From contig JAHBXS010000003.1 of NCBI GenBank assembly GCA_019636375.1, forward strand, positions 434,001-498,000: a stretch of 64,000 nt of DNA. The letters are read 5' to 3'. A program made the position numbers and the translations under genes. Of the stretch, positions 38,042-47,377 are shown one piece after another (within the stretch, counting starts at the first letter, position 1; every line of letters begins with the position of its first letter). The stretch is from Pirellulaceae bacterium. GTDB lineage: Bacteria; Planctomycetota; Planctomycetia; Pirellulales; Pirellulaceae. The notes below the pieces were generated by a model that was not told where the DNA came from, ran no database searches, and saw only the letters and a program-made list of their open reading frames with translations.

Positions 38042-40270
38042 ATGACCACGATTCCTTCAAAACCATCAGCTTCCTCAGCAATCGAGTGGATTCGCACTCG
38101 GCTGGCTAGCCTGCGCGGTCAATTACGGCGCTGGGTGATGGTCATGGGGATTTGCCAATGGTTGTGGTGGATTTTGGGAATCCTTGCGATCGATATGGTG
38201 ATCGATCGGCTTTTCAAAATGGACTTGGCCCAGCGCGGAATTGTGCTGGTGTTGATCATCGCTGCTGCAGGGTACTTGTTGTACCGGAAACTTCTGCGTC
38301 CGTTATCGCGATCGATTAGCGATGATGGACTTTTGCACGAAGTTGAGCGTCGCAATCGGGAACTGGACCAAAGCCTGATCTCCAGCTATCAGTTGGCTCA
38401 GTTGAAAGACCTTGAGTCGCGCGGGATTTCCGCGGAATTGGTTTCAGCGACGATCGAAACAGGCATGTCGCGAGCCCACTCCGTCGATTTTTCGAAAGTA
38501 TTTGACGTTCAACAAAATCAGCGGAATTTGGTTTTTTTGCTGTTGGCGGCGGTCGTGAGTGCAGGACTCTTTGCTGGCACCCTAACCAATGACTTTTTGC
38601 GGACTTGGTCACGACGCAATTTGTTGTTGTCCAACGACACTTGGCCGCAAGCTACTTATCTCGAAGTCGTCGGGGCGGTCAACGGAAGAATTATTGTTCC
38701 TCGGGGGACTGATTACCGACAGTTAGTTCGGGTGACTGACAATAGCTCCGTGACCAACGTCGAAGTCACTTTGGAAGCAGACGCCGGCGGAAATCGGACT
38801 TTGCAAAAAATGCGTCCCACTGGAAAGGATTCGGGCCGCGAACACGCTTTCGTTTTTCATAGCATTGCGACGCAATATCGAATTCGAGCATCAGGGGGAG
38901 ATGCTACCACCGAATGGGTGGAATTAGAACTGATCGAACCACCGGCTGTTTTGGAAATGGAATTGATCGAAAAACTCCCGGAATATACGGGGCATGAGCA
39001 GAACTCTTTTACTGGGAGTGGTCCGCACAAAATTCTGAAGGGGAGCCGCCTGCAGGTCATTGCCTCGACAAATAAGCCTGTCCAGGCCTGTCGGCTAAAA
39101 CTCAATGACGCCATTGTCGCGACGATGCAAGTCAGCGATGATTCTCGAACTCGATTTGAAACTACCCTCGAACCTGAATTGGGGAACCTGCTGGGAGGAA
39201 AGTACATTTTTGAATTACTCGACGATTCTGAGCTAGGGAACATTCGCGAATTCCATTTTGTAGTCCGTGTCAGCGAAGATAAATCACCTGTGGTCAGAGC
39301 CCGCACACTCGGCATTAGCGGCTTAGTAACGCCACGGGCCTTGGTTCCCGTCGAGTACTCGGTCGAAGACGATTACGGAATCACGCGACTGGGATTTGAA
39401 ACGTCTTGGGTCAGCGAAGAATCGGGCGAAAAATCGGAGCTTAGTTTCCCGGTAACAACCTGGCCTTCAAAACCTCCGCTGGCCGCAACCGAGGACGTCG
39501 CAGTGCTCGAAATTGAACGCCTCAAATTAAGCCCAGGCAGCAGCCTGCGCCTGCTGATTGTTGCCGATGACAATCAAGTCCCAGACGCCGCTCAAGGGCG
39601 CAGTCGCGAGTTTTTGTTGCGAGTTGTCTCCGACGAAGAGTTGCGAGCCGACTTGTTGCGACGCGAGATCGAGCAGCGTAAATCCTTCCAGCAAACCTAC
39701 GATGCTCAGATGAGTCTCATCGCGGAGGTCCGGCAGGTCGCGGCGATTCCCAATGAGGCGAGTAACCTTGCCCAAGCCAATGAACGAATGCAAAACGCCT
39801 TGGTCAGCCTATTTCGTATGCAGCGAGGCATTGGCACTAGCGCCGATCTCGTCGCGAAACGCTTTGAAGAGTTCTTGGTCGAAGTGCAAAACAATCGCTT
39901 GGACGAAGAGACCGCAAAGATCGATCCCGAACGAACCATTCAAGCCCGTTTTGAACAAGAAATCATTCGCCCGATCCGCTGGATGGACGGAGAACTTGTC
40001 ACCGCCGCCGCCCGCAGTATCGATGCCTGCCGCCGAAACCTAGACGATGTCCAACGTTTTGGCCAATCGATTGACGAGACGGTAGAAATTCAAGAACAAA
40101 TCCTGGAGCAAATGCGTCAAATCTTGGCGGCCATGGAATCTTCGGAAACCTTCCAGGAAATGGTCAATCGACTGTTGGAGATTAAGCGGATCGAAGAGTC
40201 CCTTCGAAAACAGCTTGACTCCAAAGGGGACTTGAAAGGGATTTTCGACGACAAATCGGATCAACCGTAA
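38042..40270 (+). CDS. DUF4175-like membrane protein with coiled coil
   Basis: About 742 residues. Membrane helices lie near 32-55, 67-81 and 161-180, then comes an extracytoplasmic beta-rich region containing VEDDYGITRLGFE, and a charged helical tail from about 530 (ADLLRREIEQRKSFQQTYDAQMSLIAEVRQV). Its organisation matches DUF4175-like proteins and the paralogue at 22416-24830. Being sixth in the MoxR/VWA operon, with 40 bases to the VWA gene and 21 to the next, it probably belongs to the same membrane assembly. The start is ATG 38042, preceded by an in-frame TTG. Confidence 0.8.
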   Translation: MTTIPSKPSASSAIEWIRTRLASLRGQLRRWVMVMGICQWLWWILGILAIDMVIDRLFKMDLAQRGIVLVLIIAAAGYLLYRKLLRPLSRSISDDGLLHEVERRNRELDQSLISSYQLAQLKDLESRGISAELVSATIETGMSRAHSVDFSKVFDVQQNQRNLVFLLLAAVVSAGLFAGTLTNDFLRTWSRRNLLLSNDTWPQATYLEVVGAVNGRIIVPRGTDYRQLVRVTDNSSVTNVEVTLEADAGGNRTLQKMRPTGKDSGREHAFVFHSIATQYRIRASGGDATTEWVELELIEPPAVLEMELIEKLPEYTGHEQNSFTGSGPHKILKGSRLQVIASTNKPVQACRLKLNDAIVATMQVSDDSRTRFETTLEPELGNLLGGKYIFELLDDSELGNIREFHFVVRVSEDKSPVVRARTLGISGLVTPRALVPVEYSVEDDYGITRLGFETSWVSEESGEKSELSFPVTTWPSKPPLAATEDVAVLEIERLKLSPGSSLRLLIVADDNQVPDAAQGRSREFLLRVVSDEELRADLLRREIEQRKSFQQTYDAQMSLIAEVRQVAAIPNEASNLAQANERMQNALVSLFRMQRGIGTSADLVAKRFEEFLVEVQNNRLDEETAKIDPERTIQARFEQEIIRPIRWMDGELVTAAARSIDACRRNLDDVQRFGQSIDETVEIQEQILEQMRQILAAMESSETFQEMVNRLLEIKRIEESLRKQLDSKGDLKGIFDDKSDQP

Positions 40271-40291
40271 CTTTTTTATGCGAGGTGCGCG

Positions 40292-42364
40292 ATGCGAACC
40301 AAACTGATTTTTTCTGCGTTCTTGTTGGTCTCGATGTTTGGCTTGGCCAACGGTCTCGCTTCACTGCAACCTCCCCAAGACCCAACGAAGCAGGCCGCTC
40401 AAGACTCGAAGAGCGTGCTCGGTGAACGCCAACGTCTCGTCGAACGAAAAATGGCTGAACTGGAATCGCGGTTCACAGCGATTGCCGAACAACTCAGAGA
40501 GAAAGAGCCCGAACGCGCCGATCGGTTGGTCGCCGCTTATCAACGGGCCAAGGAAACGCTCCTGACCGAACGGATGAATCGCGTTTCACAACTCTTGGAT
40601 CAGGGCCAAACGGGACAGGCTCAACTGCTGCTCGACGAGGTGATTTTATCCCTCGAAGAATTAGTCAAAATGCTGGTCGATACGCGCGGCCCTCAGCTGG
40701 ATCGGCAACAAGAAATCAAAATGCTCGAAGAGTGGAAAAAGGAAATCCGCGCGGTCCAACAAGAGCAAAAAAAAGAACGGCGTGAAACCGAAAATGTTGC
40801 CAATAAAGAAGACGCCCTGAAACGTCTTGACGCTCAAATCAAAGAACTCAACAACCTGATCGAAGCCCAAAAAGAGGTCCGCGAACAGACTCAGGGAGCA
40901 GCGAGCGGCGGACTTCGGGCGTTGGACAAAGTCGCCGACGAGCAATTTGAACTCCGCAAAAAAACCGAAGACCTCCTCCGCGACATCGCGGGCGATTCCG
41001 ACATCGAACAACCAAAGGGTGATGGCGCGGAACCACCAAAATCTGACAACCCGCAATCTGGCGATTCTAAACAAGCCGATTCAAAACAAGGAGACACACC
41101 AACAGGTGATGCCAAACAAGGCGACGCCAAACAGGGTGATGCCAAGCAGGGTAACTCCAAGCAGGGTGAACCGCAAAGTGGTGAACCGCCAAGCGGCGAC
41201 CCGAATTCCTCGCCGCCTCCATCAGAATCTTCGAAGAGCCCTGCGGCTGGACAGAAGCCTCTTGAGCAGGCACAGGAATCACAACGTCGAGCCGAAGAGA
41301 AATTGGCCAGCGGTAAACCTCTCGACGCCGAGCGGCAACAAGACAAAGCCATCGACGATATGGAAAAGGCCTTGTTGGAACTGGAAAAGGAAAAGCGTCG
41401 AATCGCATCACTCCCACCCGAAGCCCTCCAGCAAATCGCCCAAAACCAACGACGCTTGCGAGACAAATCGATGGAAATCGCCAAACAAATGCGCGACGCG
41501 CCCAAGCCGAAACCGAATCCCGATAGCGAATCCTCCACAGGCGACCAACCACAAAAGCAACCCGGCCAACAATCGATGGACGATGCCGGACAATCGATGC
41601 AAAAAGCTGCCAATGATTTAAATGAGGACGACTCTGAGCAGGCTCAAAAAAATCAAAAAGAAGCGGAAAAAAAACTTCAGCAGGCACTCGATGACATCGA
41701 GGAACGTTTGAACCAACTTCGCGAGGAAACCCGCGAGGAAAAACTGGCTCGCCTCGAAGCACGTTTTCGCGAAATGCTGGATCGACAAAAAATTGCCAGC
41801 TTGATGACGATTGAACTCAACGACAAACGAACCAGTTTTGATCGCCTTGAACAACGAGATCGCTTGGTCCTTATGCGACTCGCCACCGAGGAAACCGAGA
41901 TCAATGAAATTGGCCAACAAGCCTACGATCTGCTGCTGGAGGATGGAACCAGCGTGGTGTTCCCGGAAATCGTCCACTACCTCAAGGCCGATTTGCTGCG
42001 GGCCGGCCAACTTCTGACGACCGAACGGACCGATCAGTTGACTCAAATCGTTCAGCGCGATATCGAATCGAACCTGGAAGAATTGCTGGACGCCCTTAAG
42101 AAAGCCAAGAAAAAAGGCGGCGGTGGAGGAGGAGGTGGAGGAGGAGGCGGCAAGCAACCCTTGTTGGAAAAATCCGCCGAACTAAAAATGCTCCGCGCTG
42201 CTCAACTTCGTCTCAACCGTCGTACAAAACAATTCGACAGTCTGAAAAGCGAACGAGGTTTGGACTCGGAATTAAAGACGGAAATCGACAACCTCTCGCG
42301 ACTGCAAACGCAATTGTTCGAGATGGCCGAACGAATCATGTCAGCCGAAGAAGGGGACGAATAG
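40292..42364 (+). CDS. Secreted coiled-coil protein with low-complexity Gln/Lys/Gly-rich segment
   Basis: A 690-residue protein. The signal peptide is MRTKLIFSAFLLVSMFGLANGL. Residues about 30-235 are a long charged helical region. A low-complexity stretch (about 240-320) is built of repeated QGDAK/QGDSK-type pentapeptides and Pro/Ser-rich sequence, followed by more coiled coil (to about 590), a run of twelve glycines at about 610-622 and a C-terminal helix. No enzyme motif is seen. Its composition resembles linker or scaffold proteins acting in the envelope, and it closes the MoxR/VWA operon. The predicted mature protein is strongly helical. Confidence 0.78.
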   Translation: MRTKLIFSAFLLVSMFGLANGLASLQPPQDPTKQAAQDSKSVLGERQRLVERKMAELESRFTAIAEQLREKEPERADRLVAAYQRAKETLLTERMNRVSQLLDQGQTGQAQLLLDEVILSLEELVKMLVDTRGPQLDRQQEIKMLEEWKKEIRAVQQEQKKERRETENVANKEDALKRLDAQIKELNNLIEAQKEVREQTQGAASGGLRALDKVADEQFELRKKTEDLLRDIAGDSDIEQPKGDGAEPPKSDNPQSGDSKQADSKQGDTPTGDAKQGDAKQGDAKQGNSKQGEPQSGEPPSGDPNSSPPPSESSKSPAAGQKPLEQAQESQRRAEEKLASGKPLDAERQQDKAIDDMEKALLELEKEKRRIASLPPEALQQIAQNQRRLRDKSMEIAKQMRDAPKPKPNPDSESSTGDQPQKQPGQQSMDDAGQSMQKAANDLNEDDSEQAQKNQKEAEKKLQQALDDIEERLNQLREETREEKLARLEARFREMLDRQKIASLMTIELNDKRTSFDRLEQRDRLVLMRLATEETEINEIGQQAYDLLLEDGTSVVFPEIVHYLKADLLRAGQLLTTERTDQLTQIVQRDIESNLEELLDALKKAKKKGGGGGGGGGGGGKQPLLEKSAELKMLRAAQLRLNRRTKQFDSLKSERGLDSELKTEIDNLSRLQTQLFEMAERIMSAEEGDE

Positions 42365-42407
42365 CCCCAAACCCAACTTCTCCGCCTCAAATTTCGCGAG
42401 CCGCAAG

Positions 42408-42571
42408 TTGACTTTTGCGTAACCGTTCGCGAGTTCGTCGTTGAACCATGACCAATTCCCGCTTTGACGAATCACTTGATCCAAGCGGCCTGACGTGGTG
42501 TGCTCCCTCGGTGCGTCCGCCTTTTCACGGGGTGAAAAGCCACGTGGCCGTTCATTCCGTGAACGGTTACA
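42408..42571 (+). repeat. Dispersed intergenic element, copy B
   Basis: Aligns along its length with the copy at 5882-6045. It keeps two palindromes: CTTTTCAC-GG-GTGAAAAG and GCCGTTCA-TTCC-TGAACGGT (near 42522-42568). Translated in frame, the hairpin arms give KSHVAVHSVN, a peptide that appears in many false ORFs over such repeats; it should not be called a gene. Confidence 0.82.
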
Positions 42572-42979
42572 ATTTTGCAAGCTGCACAAATTCGGTGGAA
42601 TACTCGGTTCTGCTTTTTGCGTCTGGGCGATATCGTGCGCCATATCAAACCCCTGCGGCATCATCTTTTCACCGATATCTTTTACCAAATTCTTGAGCGA
42701 TTCAACCAATCCACCGGCCAATCTCGTTGCAGGATGGCGTCTACTGCATGGCGATTTTGGCGGGTGGAAAAGTCAATTGGTGTTAGCGATCAGTCGTATC
42801 GTGAGTTAATTATCGACAAGCGACCAGAAGTCACCATTTTGTTGGCAAATGATTTGCGGTAAATGACTTTGCGCGTGATTTCTTGAGAGTGTTAAGAGTA
42901 TACAGCGAAAAAAATCCCTGATGATTGCCTCAAAATGGCGTTCGTGGGTTGCCTCATGGCTTCCCTCTTCTTGAGCCAA
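42572..42979. other. Intergenic region with possible decayed coding sequence
   Basis: 408 bases after repeat copy B. Short frames exist on both strands: plus-strand sequence ending SYRELIIDKRPEVTILLANDLR (to 42862) and minus-strand sequence ESLKNLVKDIGEKMMPQGFDM (near 42660-42710) look more protein-like than random, but neither gives an intact gene with a ribosome site. They may be remnants; I cannot name a family. Confidence 0.4.
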
Positions 42980-43300
42980 CTATTGCGACACAAAAACAAT
43001 CTCGCCGGTTTGGCGGCGGAACTTGAGGCCCAGTTCGTCGGGGGGGAAAAGCGTGAGTCCTTCGGCGCGGAGTCGGGGGGCATGGTCTCGTTCATAAGTG
43101 GTGAAGGCCTCTCGATTTGTAAACGTGTAGCGAACCTCCAGCGTGAGCGGCTCGCCATCCCATGCGACCAGTTCTGCGGTCCGGGCTCCCGCTGCGAGGA
43201 CATCGGCCAAGTGACGACTGGTCAACCACTCTTGCCAACGCCGCGCGGTGCCTTTGGGATCAGGGCCGACAAACTGGCAAATCACGGAATAGGCAAACAT
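42980..43300 (-). CDS. DUF4286-family protein
   Basis: A 106-residue small alpha/beta protein: MFAYSVICQF, then RRWQEWLTSRHLADVLAAG, then LEVRYTFTNREAFTTYERDHAPRLRAEGLTLFP, matching the DUF4286 ferredoxin-like layout by eye. Function of the family is unknown. A clear GAGGAA ribosome site precedes the ATG. It is divergent from the adenylating enzyme gene (255 bases apart). It is a small stand-alone gene and has no sign of co-transcription with the cassette. Confidence 0.75.
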   Translation of the reverse strand: MFAYSVICQFVGPDPKGTARRWQEWLTSRHLADVLAAGARTAELVAWDGEPLTLEVRYTFTNREAFTTYERDHAPRLRAEGLTLFPPDELGLKFRRQTGEIVFVSQ

Positions 43301-43555
43301 GTTTCCTCAACTTTTTTCATAACCTAGAACTGTTTTTGTTCCCCAACTCTACCGTGATTCTACTGTGAAATTTGCGGATTTTGTGAGGGACATCGACAAT
43401 CGCCGACCCATCCTCGATAATAGGGTGATGTGACTTTAGCTCGTGAAGAATGATTGCAAAATGCGGGGAAGGATGCAACTTCTTGGTAGAATTGGTGCGT
43501 TTTCAAGCACAACGAAATCACGATTTTTTTGAAATTCCAGGTACAAAGGCAACCC

Positions 43556-44680
43556 ATGACGACAATGACGGACCAAGACCTTCAGGCCCGAGTCCAGGCG
43601 GCTCGCGAAAAATTGGACCAACACACGTTCGAAATCGTCCAATGGCACTTTCACGAATCGACTGGCTGCCCGTTTTGGCTAGAAAAAAAGAAAAGCCTGA
43701 ACTTTGATCCGCTGCGAGATATCCGCACGTATGAGGACTTGCAAAAGTTCCCTACTTTTGAAGACGAATGGCTGCGGGGTGGACCGGTTGAGCGTTGGCG
43801 TCCGAAAGCCTTTGCCGACCGACCCACGTTTGTGTTTGAAACTGGTGGAACGACTGGCGTCCCCAAGAGTCGCGTGGTGGTCGAAGACCATCGCATCGAC
43901 TACGAATTATTCAGTGACACCTTGCCGGACCAGTACTTTCCCCGTAATTCGAATTGGCTGATGCTCGGCCCCAGCGGTCCGCGGCGACTGCGACTGGCTG
44001 TCGAACATCTGTGTCAGTATCGCGGAGGGATTTGTTTCTGTATCGACCTTGACCCACGCTGGGTTATCAAGCTGATCAAGAAAGGCTGGATGGAGCACCT
44101 GGAGGCTTACAAGCAGCACTGCATTGATCAAGCGATCACGATTTTGACTGCCGGTCACAGCATCAAGTGTATGTTTGCCACGCCCAAGCTTTTGGATTCA
44201 CTTTGTCTCGCCTTGGAAGAGCGCGGTTTGACTTTGAAAGAACTGGGCGTGACTGGGATTTTTTCGGGCGGAACCGAATTCACTCCGCAATGGACTCGTT
44301 ATTGCGTGGAAGAATTGCTGGGTGGGCCACCGGAGGAAAGTGGCATCTACATGACCCCGACTTACGGAAATACTTTGATGGGGCTGGCGTGCAGTAAGCC
44401 AATTTCTGCTGCCGAAAAATACAAGATTTCCTATTACGCTCCGCAACCCCGTGCCGTTACCGAAGTCGTCTCGTTCGAAGATCACAATCAAGTCGTTGGG
44501 TTTGGCGAGACCGGTCGAGTAAAATTGACAACGCTCACGAAGGAGTTTTTTGTCCCGGGCTTTTTGGAGCGAGACGAAGGAGAACGGGAGGAACCGTGCG
44601 ACCGCTATCCTTGGCCTGGAGTCAGTGGCGTTCGTCCCTTCCACCAACTCGCCGAATCGACGACCGTTGGCGTTTACTAA
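43556..44680 (+). CDS. LuxE/PaaK-like adenylate-forming enzyme
   Basis: About 374 residues of the ANL (adenylate-forming) superfamily. The phosphate-binding loop TGGTTGVPKSR is at 96-106. A later PTYGNTLMG corresponds to the A5 motif, and TGRVKLTTLTKEFFVPGFLERDEGE to the A7 region. The length matches LuxE acyl-protein synthetase, which also lacks the C-terminal ANL lid, rather than full-length PaaK. LuxE-type enzymes activate a fatty acid as acyl-AMP and pass it as an acyl thioester to a reductase. It stands 41 bases upstream of an ALDH/LuxC-like gene and then an alcohol dehydrogenase, so it probably activates a carboxylic acid for reduction. ATG 43556 or 43565 is possible. Confidence 0.82.
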   Translation: MTTMTDQDLQARVQAAREKLDQHTFEIVQWHFHESTGCPFWLEKKKSLNFDPLRDIRTYEDLQKFPTFEDEWLRGGPVERWRPKAFADRPTFVFETGGTTGVPKSRVVVEDHRIDYELFSDTLPDQYFPRNSNWLMLGPSGPRRLRLAVEHLCQYRGGICFCIDLDPRWVIKLIKKGWMEHLEAYKQHCIDQAITILTAGHSIKCMFATPKLLDSLCLALEERGLTLKELGVTGIFSGGTEFTPQWTRYCVEELLGGPPEESGIYMTPTYGNTLMGLACSKPISAAEKYKISYYAPQPRAVTEVVSFEDHNQVVGFGETGRVKLTTLTKEFFVPGFLERDEGEREEPCDRYPWPGVSGVRPFHQLAESTTVGVY

Positions 44681-44721
44681 AGTCAATTGAACCAGTCTGA
44701 TAATTCTAAAGGAACCGAGCT

Positions 44722-46164
44722 GTGATTGAACTTTCACCCCTTCGTTGGGGGCGACCGTATGAGTCTTTGGAAACGATTGACGTTAGCCATTTCGCAACCG
44801 GCGAGCCGATCGCAAAAATCGGAACCGTCAATGGCGGGATTGTGACTCGTGATTTGCGGCAAGCCGACAAGGCCCGTGAGGTGTTACGACAGTTTTCGAT
44901 AGACGATTTGATCGAGCGGGCCGGACGTGCGGCTGAACTGTTTGAGTCCGCAACGTTGGCGGTCGGATCCGGCGCACAATCCCCAGATGATTTTGTCTTG
45001 CAACAGTCGGCTTCCACCGGTTTGCCGGAACACATGTGCCGCAGCAACATGCAAAAGAATGCCTTCGTCTTAAAAAACATGCGGCAGATTCTGGATGCCT
45101 TGACACGCGGTCTCGACTTGAACATCCTCTCGCGGGGCTACGGCAAGGAATCCCGCGATGTGATCGTCAGCTTTCAAGCACAAGCGGGCGCCCTCGGAGC
45201 CGTGCTCCCGAACAACTCACCTGGAGTTCACACCTTGTGGATGCCAGTCGTACCGTTGCAAATCGGTTTGGCGTTGAAGCCCGGTTCGCAGGAGCCTTGG
45301 ACCGCCTATCGCATCACCGCAGCTTTTGCGGAAGCGGGAATTCCGCCGGAGTGTATTTCGCTGTACCCGGGCGGCCATGACGTAGGCCAAGCGATTTTGG
45401 GAGGCTGCCAACGCAGCATGATTTTCGGAAGTTTGCAAACGGTCGCTCAGTATGCCGGCAACCCGAAAGTCCAAGTGCATGGACCTGGTTTTTCAAAAAT
45501 CTTTTTAGGGGATGATTGCGTTGATCGCTGGCCTGATTTTTTGGATGTGATGGTCGAAAGTATCCTTAGCAACGGCGGGCGAAGCTGTATCAACGCCAGC
45601 AACGTTTTCGCCTCACGACACACGCGGGAAATCGCCGAGGCACTCGCCGAACGACTGGGGCCCGTCGAACCTCTTCCCCCGAATGATCCTCAGGCTGCCT
45701 TGGCGGCGTTCACGACTCCGGGAATGGGAGCGGCCGTCTGGAAGATGCTGGAAAGCGATTTGAACGAAGCGGGAGTTGAGCACCTGACGGAAAGTTACGG
45801 ACCGCGTTTGGTTGAACATGAACGTTACGCCTTTTTGCGTCCGATGATCGTTCATGCCGACTCGCCCGATCGCGGGATCGTCTCGAAGGAGTTCATGTTC
45901 CCGTTTGCCTCAGTCGTTGCTTGTCCTCAAGCCGAAATGATCAAACGTTCTGGTTACACCCTAGTGGGGACGGCCATCACGGAGAATGAACATTGGATTC
46001 AGCAACTGGCCGACGCGACGAGCATTGATCGCCTCAATGTAGGTCCGATTCCGACGAATCGTTTGAATTGGCTGCAGCCGCATGAAGGCAATTTGATAGA
46101 CTTCCTGTTCCGTTCGCGGGCCTTGCAAGTCGCGGCCCCTCATCCTGCTCTTGCCAATGTTTGA
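44722..46164 (+). CDS. LuxC/aldehyde-dehydrogenase-like acyl reductase
   Basis: A 480-residue protein of the aldehyde dehydrogenase superfamily. The catalytic cysteine lies in NGGRSCINASN (Cys289). Sequence before it (VSFQAQAGALGAVLPNNSPGVHTLW, then LALKPGSQEPWTAYRI and GIPPECISLYPGG) matches the NAD(P)-binding part of ALDH and LuxC-type acyl reductases. LuxC reduces an enzyme-bound acyl group to an aldehyde with NADPH. The position between a LuxE-like gene and an alcohol dehydrogenase gene supports acyl reduction rather than aldehyde oxidation. The start is GTG with AAAGGA upstream. The length equals that of LuxC (about 480). Confidence 0.83.
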   Translation: MIELSPLRWGRPYESLETIDVSHFATGEPIAKIGTVNGGIVTRDLRQADKAREVLRQFSIDDLIERAGRAAELFESATLAVGSGAQSPDDFVLQQSASTGLPEHMCRSNMQKNAFVLKNMRQILDALTRGLDLNILSRGYGKESRDVIVSFQAQAGALGAVLPNNSPGVHTLWMPVVPLQIGLALKPGSQEPWTAYRITAAFAEAGIPPECISLYPGGHDVGQAILGGCQRSMIFGSLQTVAQYAGNPKVQVHGPGFSKIFLGDDCVDRWPDFLDVMVESILSNGGRSCINASNVFASRHTREIAEALAERLGPVEPLPPNDPQAALAAFTTPGMGAAVWKMLESDLNEAGVEHLTESYGPRLVEHERYAFLRPMIVHADSPDRGIVSKEFMFPFASVVACPQAEMIKRSGYTLVGTAITENEHWIQQLADATSIDRLNVGPIPTNRLNWLQPHEGNLIDFLFRSRALQVAAPHPALANV

Positions 46165-46223
46165 TCAAACGATGCGTCTGAAACGCCACGACAAAAGCCG
46201 GAACCTCCACAGAATTCGCCGAC

Positions 46224-47375
46224 ATGCAGCCTTTTGATTTTCAATTGCGAACCCGACTGATATTTGGCCCTGGGTCGTTGAACCAGATTGCCAGCGCGAT
46301 TGCACCGTTAAAGGGGCGCCGGGTCCTGTTGATCACGGACCCTGGGGTGCGTGAAGTCGGTTATCCCAATGTGGCCGCCGGGCTTTTAGAAGAGGCGGGT
46401 TACACGACACAAATTTTTGACGGTGCCGGTGAGAATCCAACCACTGAACATGTGGAAGCGGGGGTCGTCGTCGCTCGCGAATTTCGGCCTGAGATTTTGG
46501 TTGGCATCGGCGGCGGAAGTAGTATGGACTGCGCCAAGGGGATCAATTTCATTTATTCGTGCGGCGGGAGAATGCAGGACTATTGGGGGGTGAACTTGGC
46601 GACAGCCGAGATGTTGCCGATGATCGCCGTCCCTACAACTTCGGGAACAGGGAGCGAAATGCAATCGTTTGCCTTGATTTCTGACGCGGAGACGCATGTG
46701 AAAATGGCATGCGGTGATAAGCGAGCGAGTTTTGCCGCCGCGATATTGGACCCATCTCTTACGCTGACTCAACCAGCCTTGGTTACGGCCGTCACCGGGA
46801 TTGATGCGCTGTCTCACGCGGTGGAGACATATGTCTCAAAACGTCGGACTCAGGTCTCTCAACTTTTTAGTCGCGAATCCTGGCGCCTTTTATCTTCGAA
46901 TTTCGCAAAGGTACTCAACGAACCACAAGACTTGGAGGCCCGCGGCGCGATGCAACTCGGTGCGGCTTGGGCCGGACTGGCTATTGAAAATTCGATGTTG
47001 GGCGCCGCGCATTCGTTGGCCAATCCGTTGACCGCTCGTTACGATACGATTCATGGCCAAGCGGTGGGAATTTCGCTACCTCATGTGGTTCGTTTTAACG
47101 GCGAAGAATACAACGACTGGTACTCTGAATTGTTACAGGTTTCTGAAGGGAACGGGGCGTCCCCACCGGCCAGTGCCGGCGCGACGGGACTCGCCGAATT
47201 TTTAACTGGACTCGTCGAACGAGCGGGTCTTGCAACACGGCTCTCCGAATGCGGTATCGAGGAAAGTGCCGTTCCGGAAATGGCCAAGGAAGCGGCTCAG
47301 CAATGGACGGCTCAATTCAATCCCCGCCGAGTTTCAGAAATCGAGTTGCGGAACCTGTACGAGCAGGCTTTTTGA
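46224..47375 (+). CDS. Iron-containing (type III) alcohol dehydrogenase
   Basis: A 383-residue Fe-type alcohol dehydrogenase. The NAD(P) segment GIGGGSSMDCAKG is at 94-106, and TTSGTGSEMQSFALI at about 138-152. The metal ligands are Asp194 and His198 in GIDALSHAVE, His263 in AAHSLANPLTARYDTIHGQAVG and His277 in the same stretch. It interconverts alcohols and aldehydes; the usual metal is Fe2+ or Zn2+. It is 59 bases downstream of the acyl reductase and 2 bases upstream of a propeller protein. With the two upstream genes it could complete the reduction of an acid to an alcohol. The substrate length cannot be read from the sequence. Confidence 0.92.
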   Translation: MQPFDFQLRTRLIFGPGSLNQIASAIAPLKGRRVLLITDPGVREVGYPNVAAGLLEEAGYTTQIFDGAGENPTTEHVEAGVVVAREFRPEILVGIGGGSSMDCAKGINFIYSCGGRMQDYWGVNLATAEMLPMIAVPTTSGTGSEMQSFALISDAETHVKMACGDKRASFAAAILDPSLTLTQPALVTAVTGIDALSHAVETYVSKRRTQVSQLFSRESWRLLSSNFAKVLNEPQDLEARGAMQLGAAWAGLAIENSMLGAAHSLANPLTARYDTIHGQAVGISLPHVVRFNGEEYNDWYSELLQVSEGNGASPPASAGATGLAEFLTGLVERAGLATRLSECGIEESAVPEMAKEAAQQWTAQFNPRRVSEIELRNLYEQAF

Positions 47376-47377
47376 TC

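Noticed and set aside
42448..42696. Short protein containing KSHVAVHSVN
   Set aside because: It is translated from the palindromic arms of the dispersed element, and the same words appear on the minus strand of the 12.65-kb copy; not a gene.
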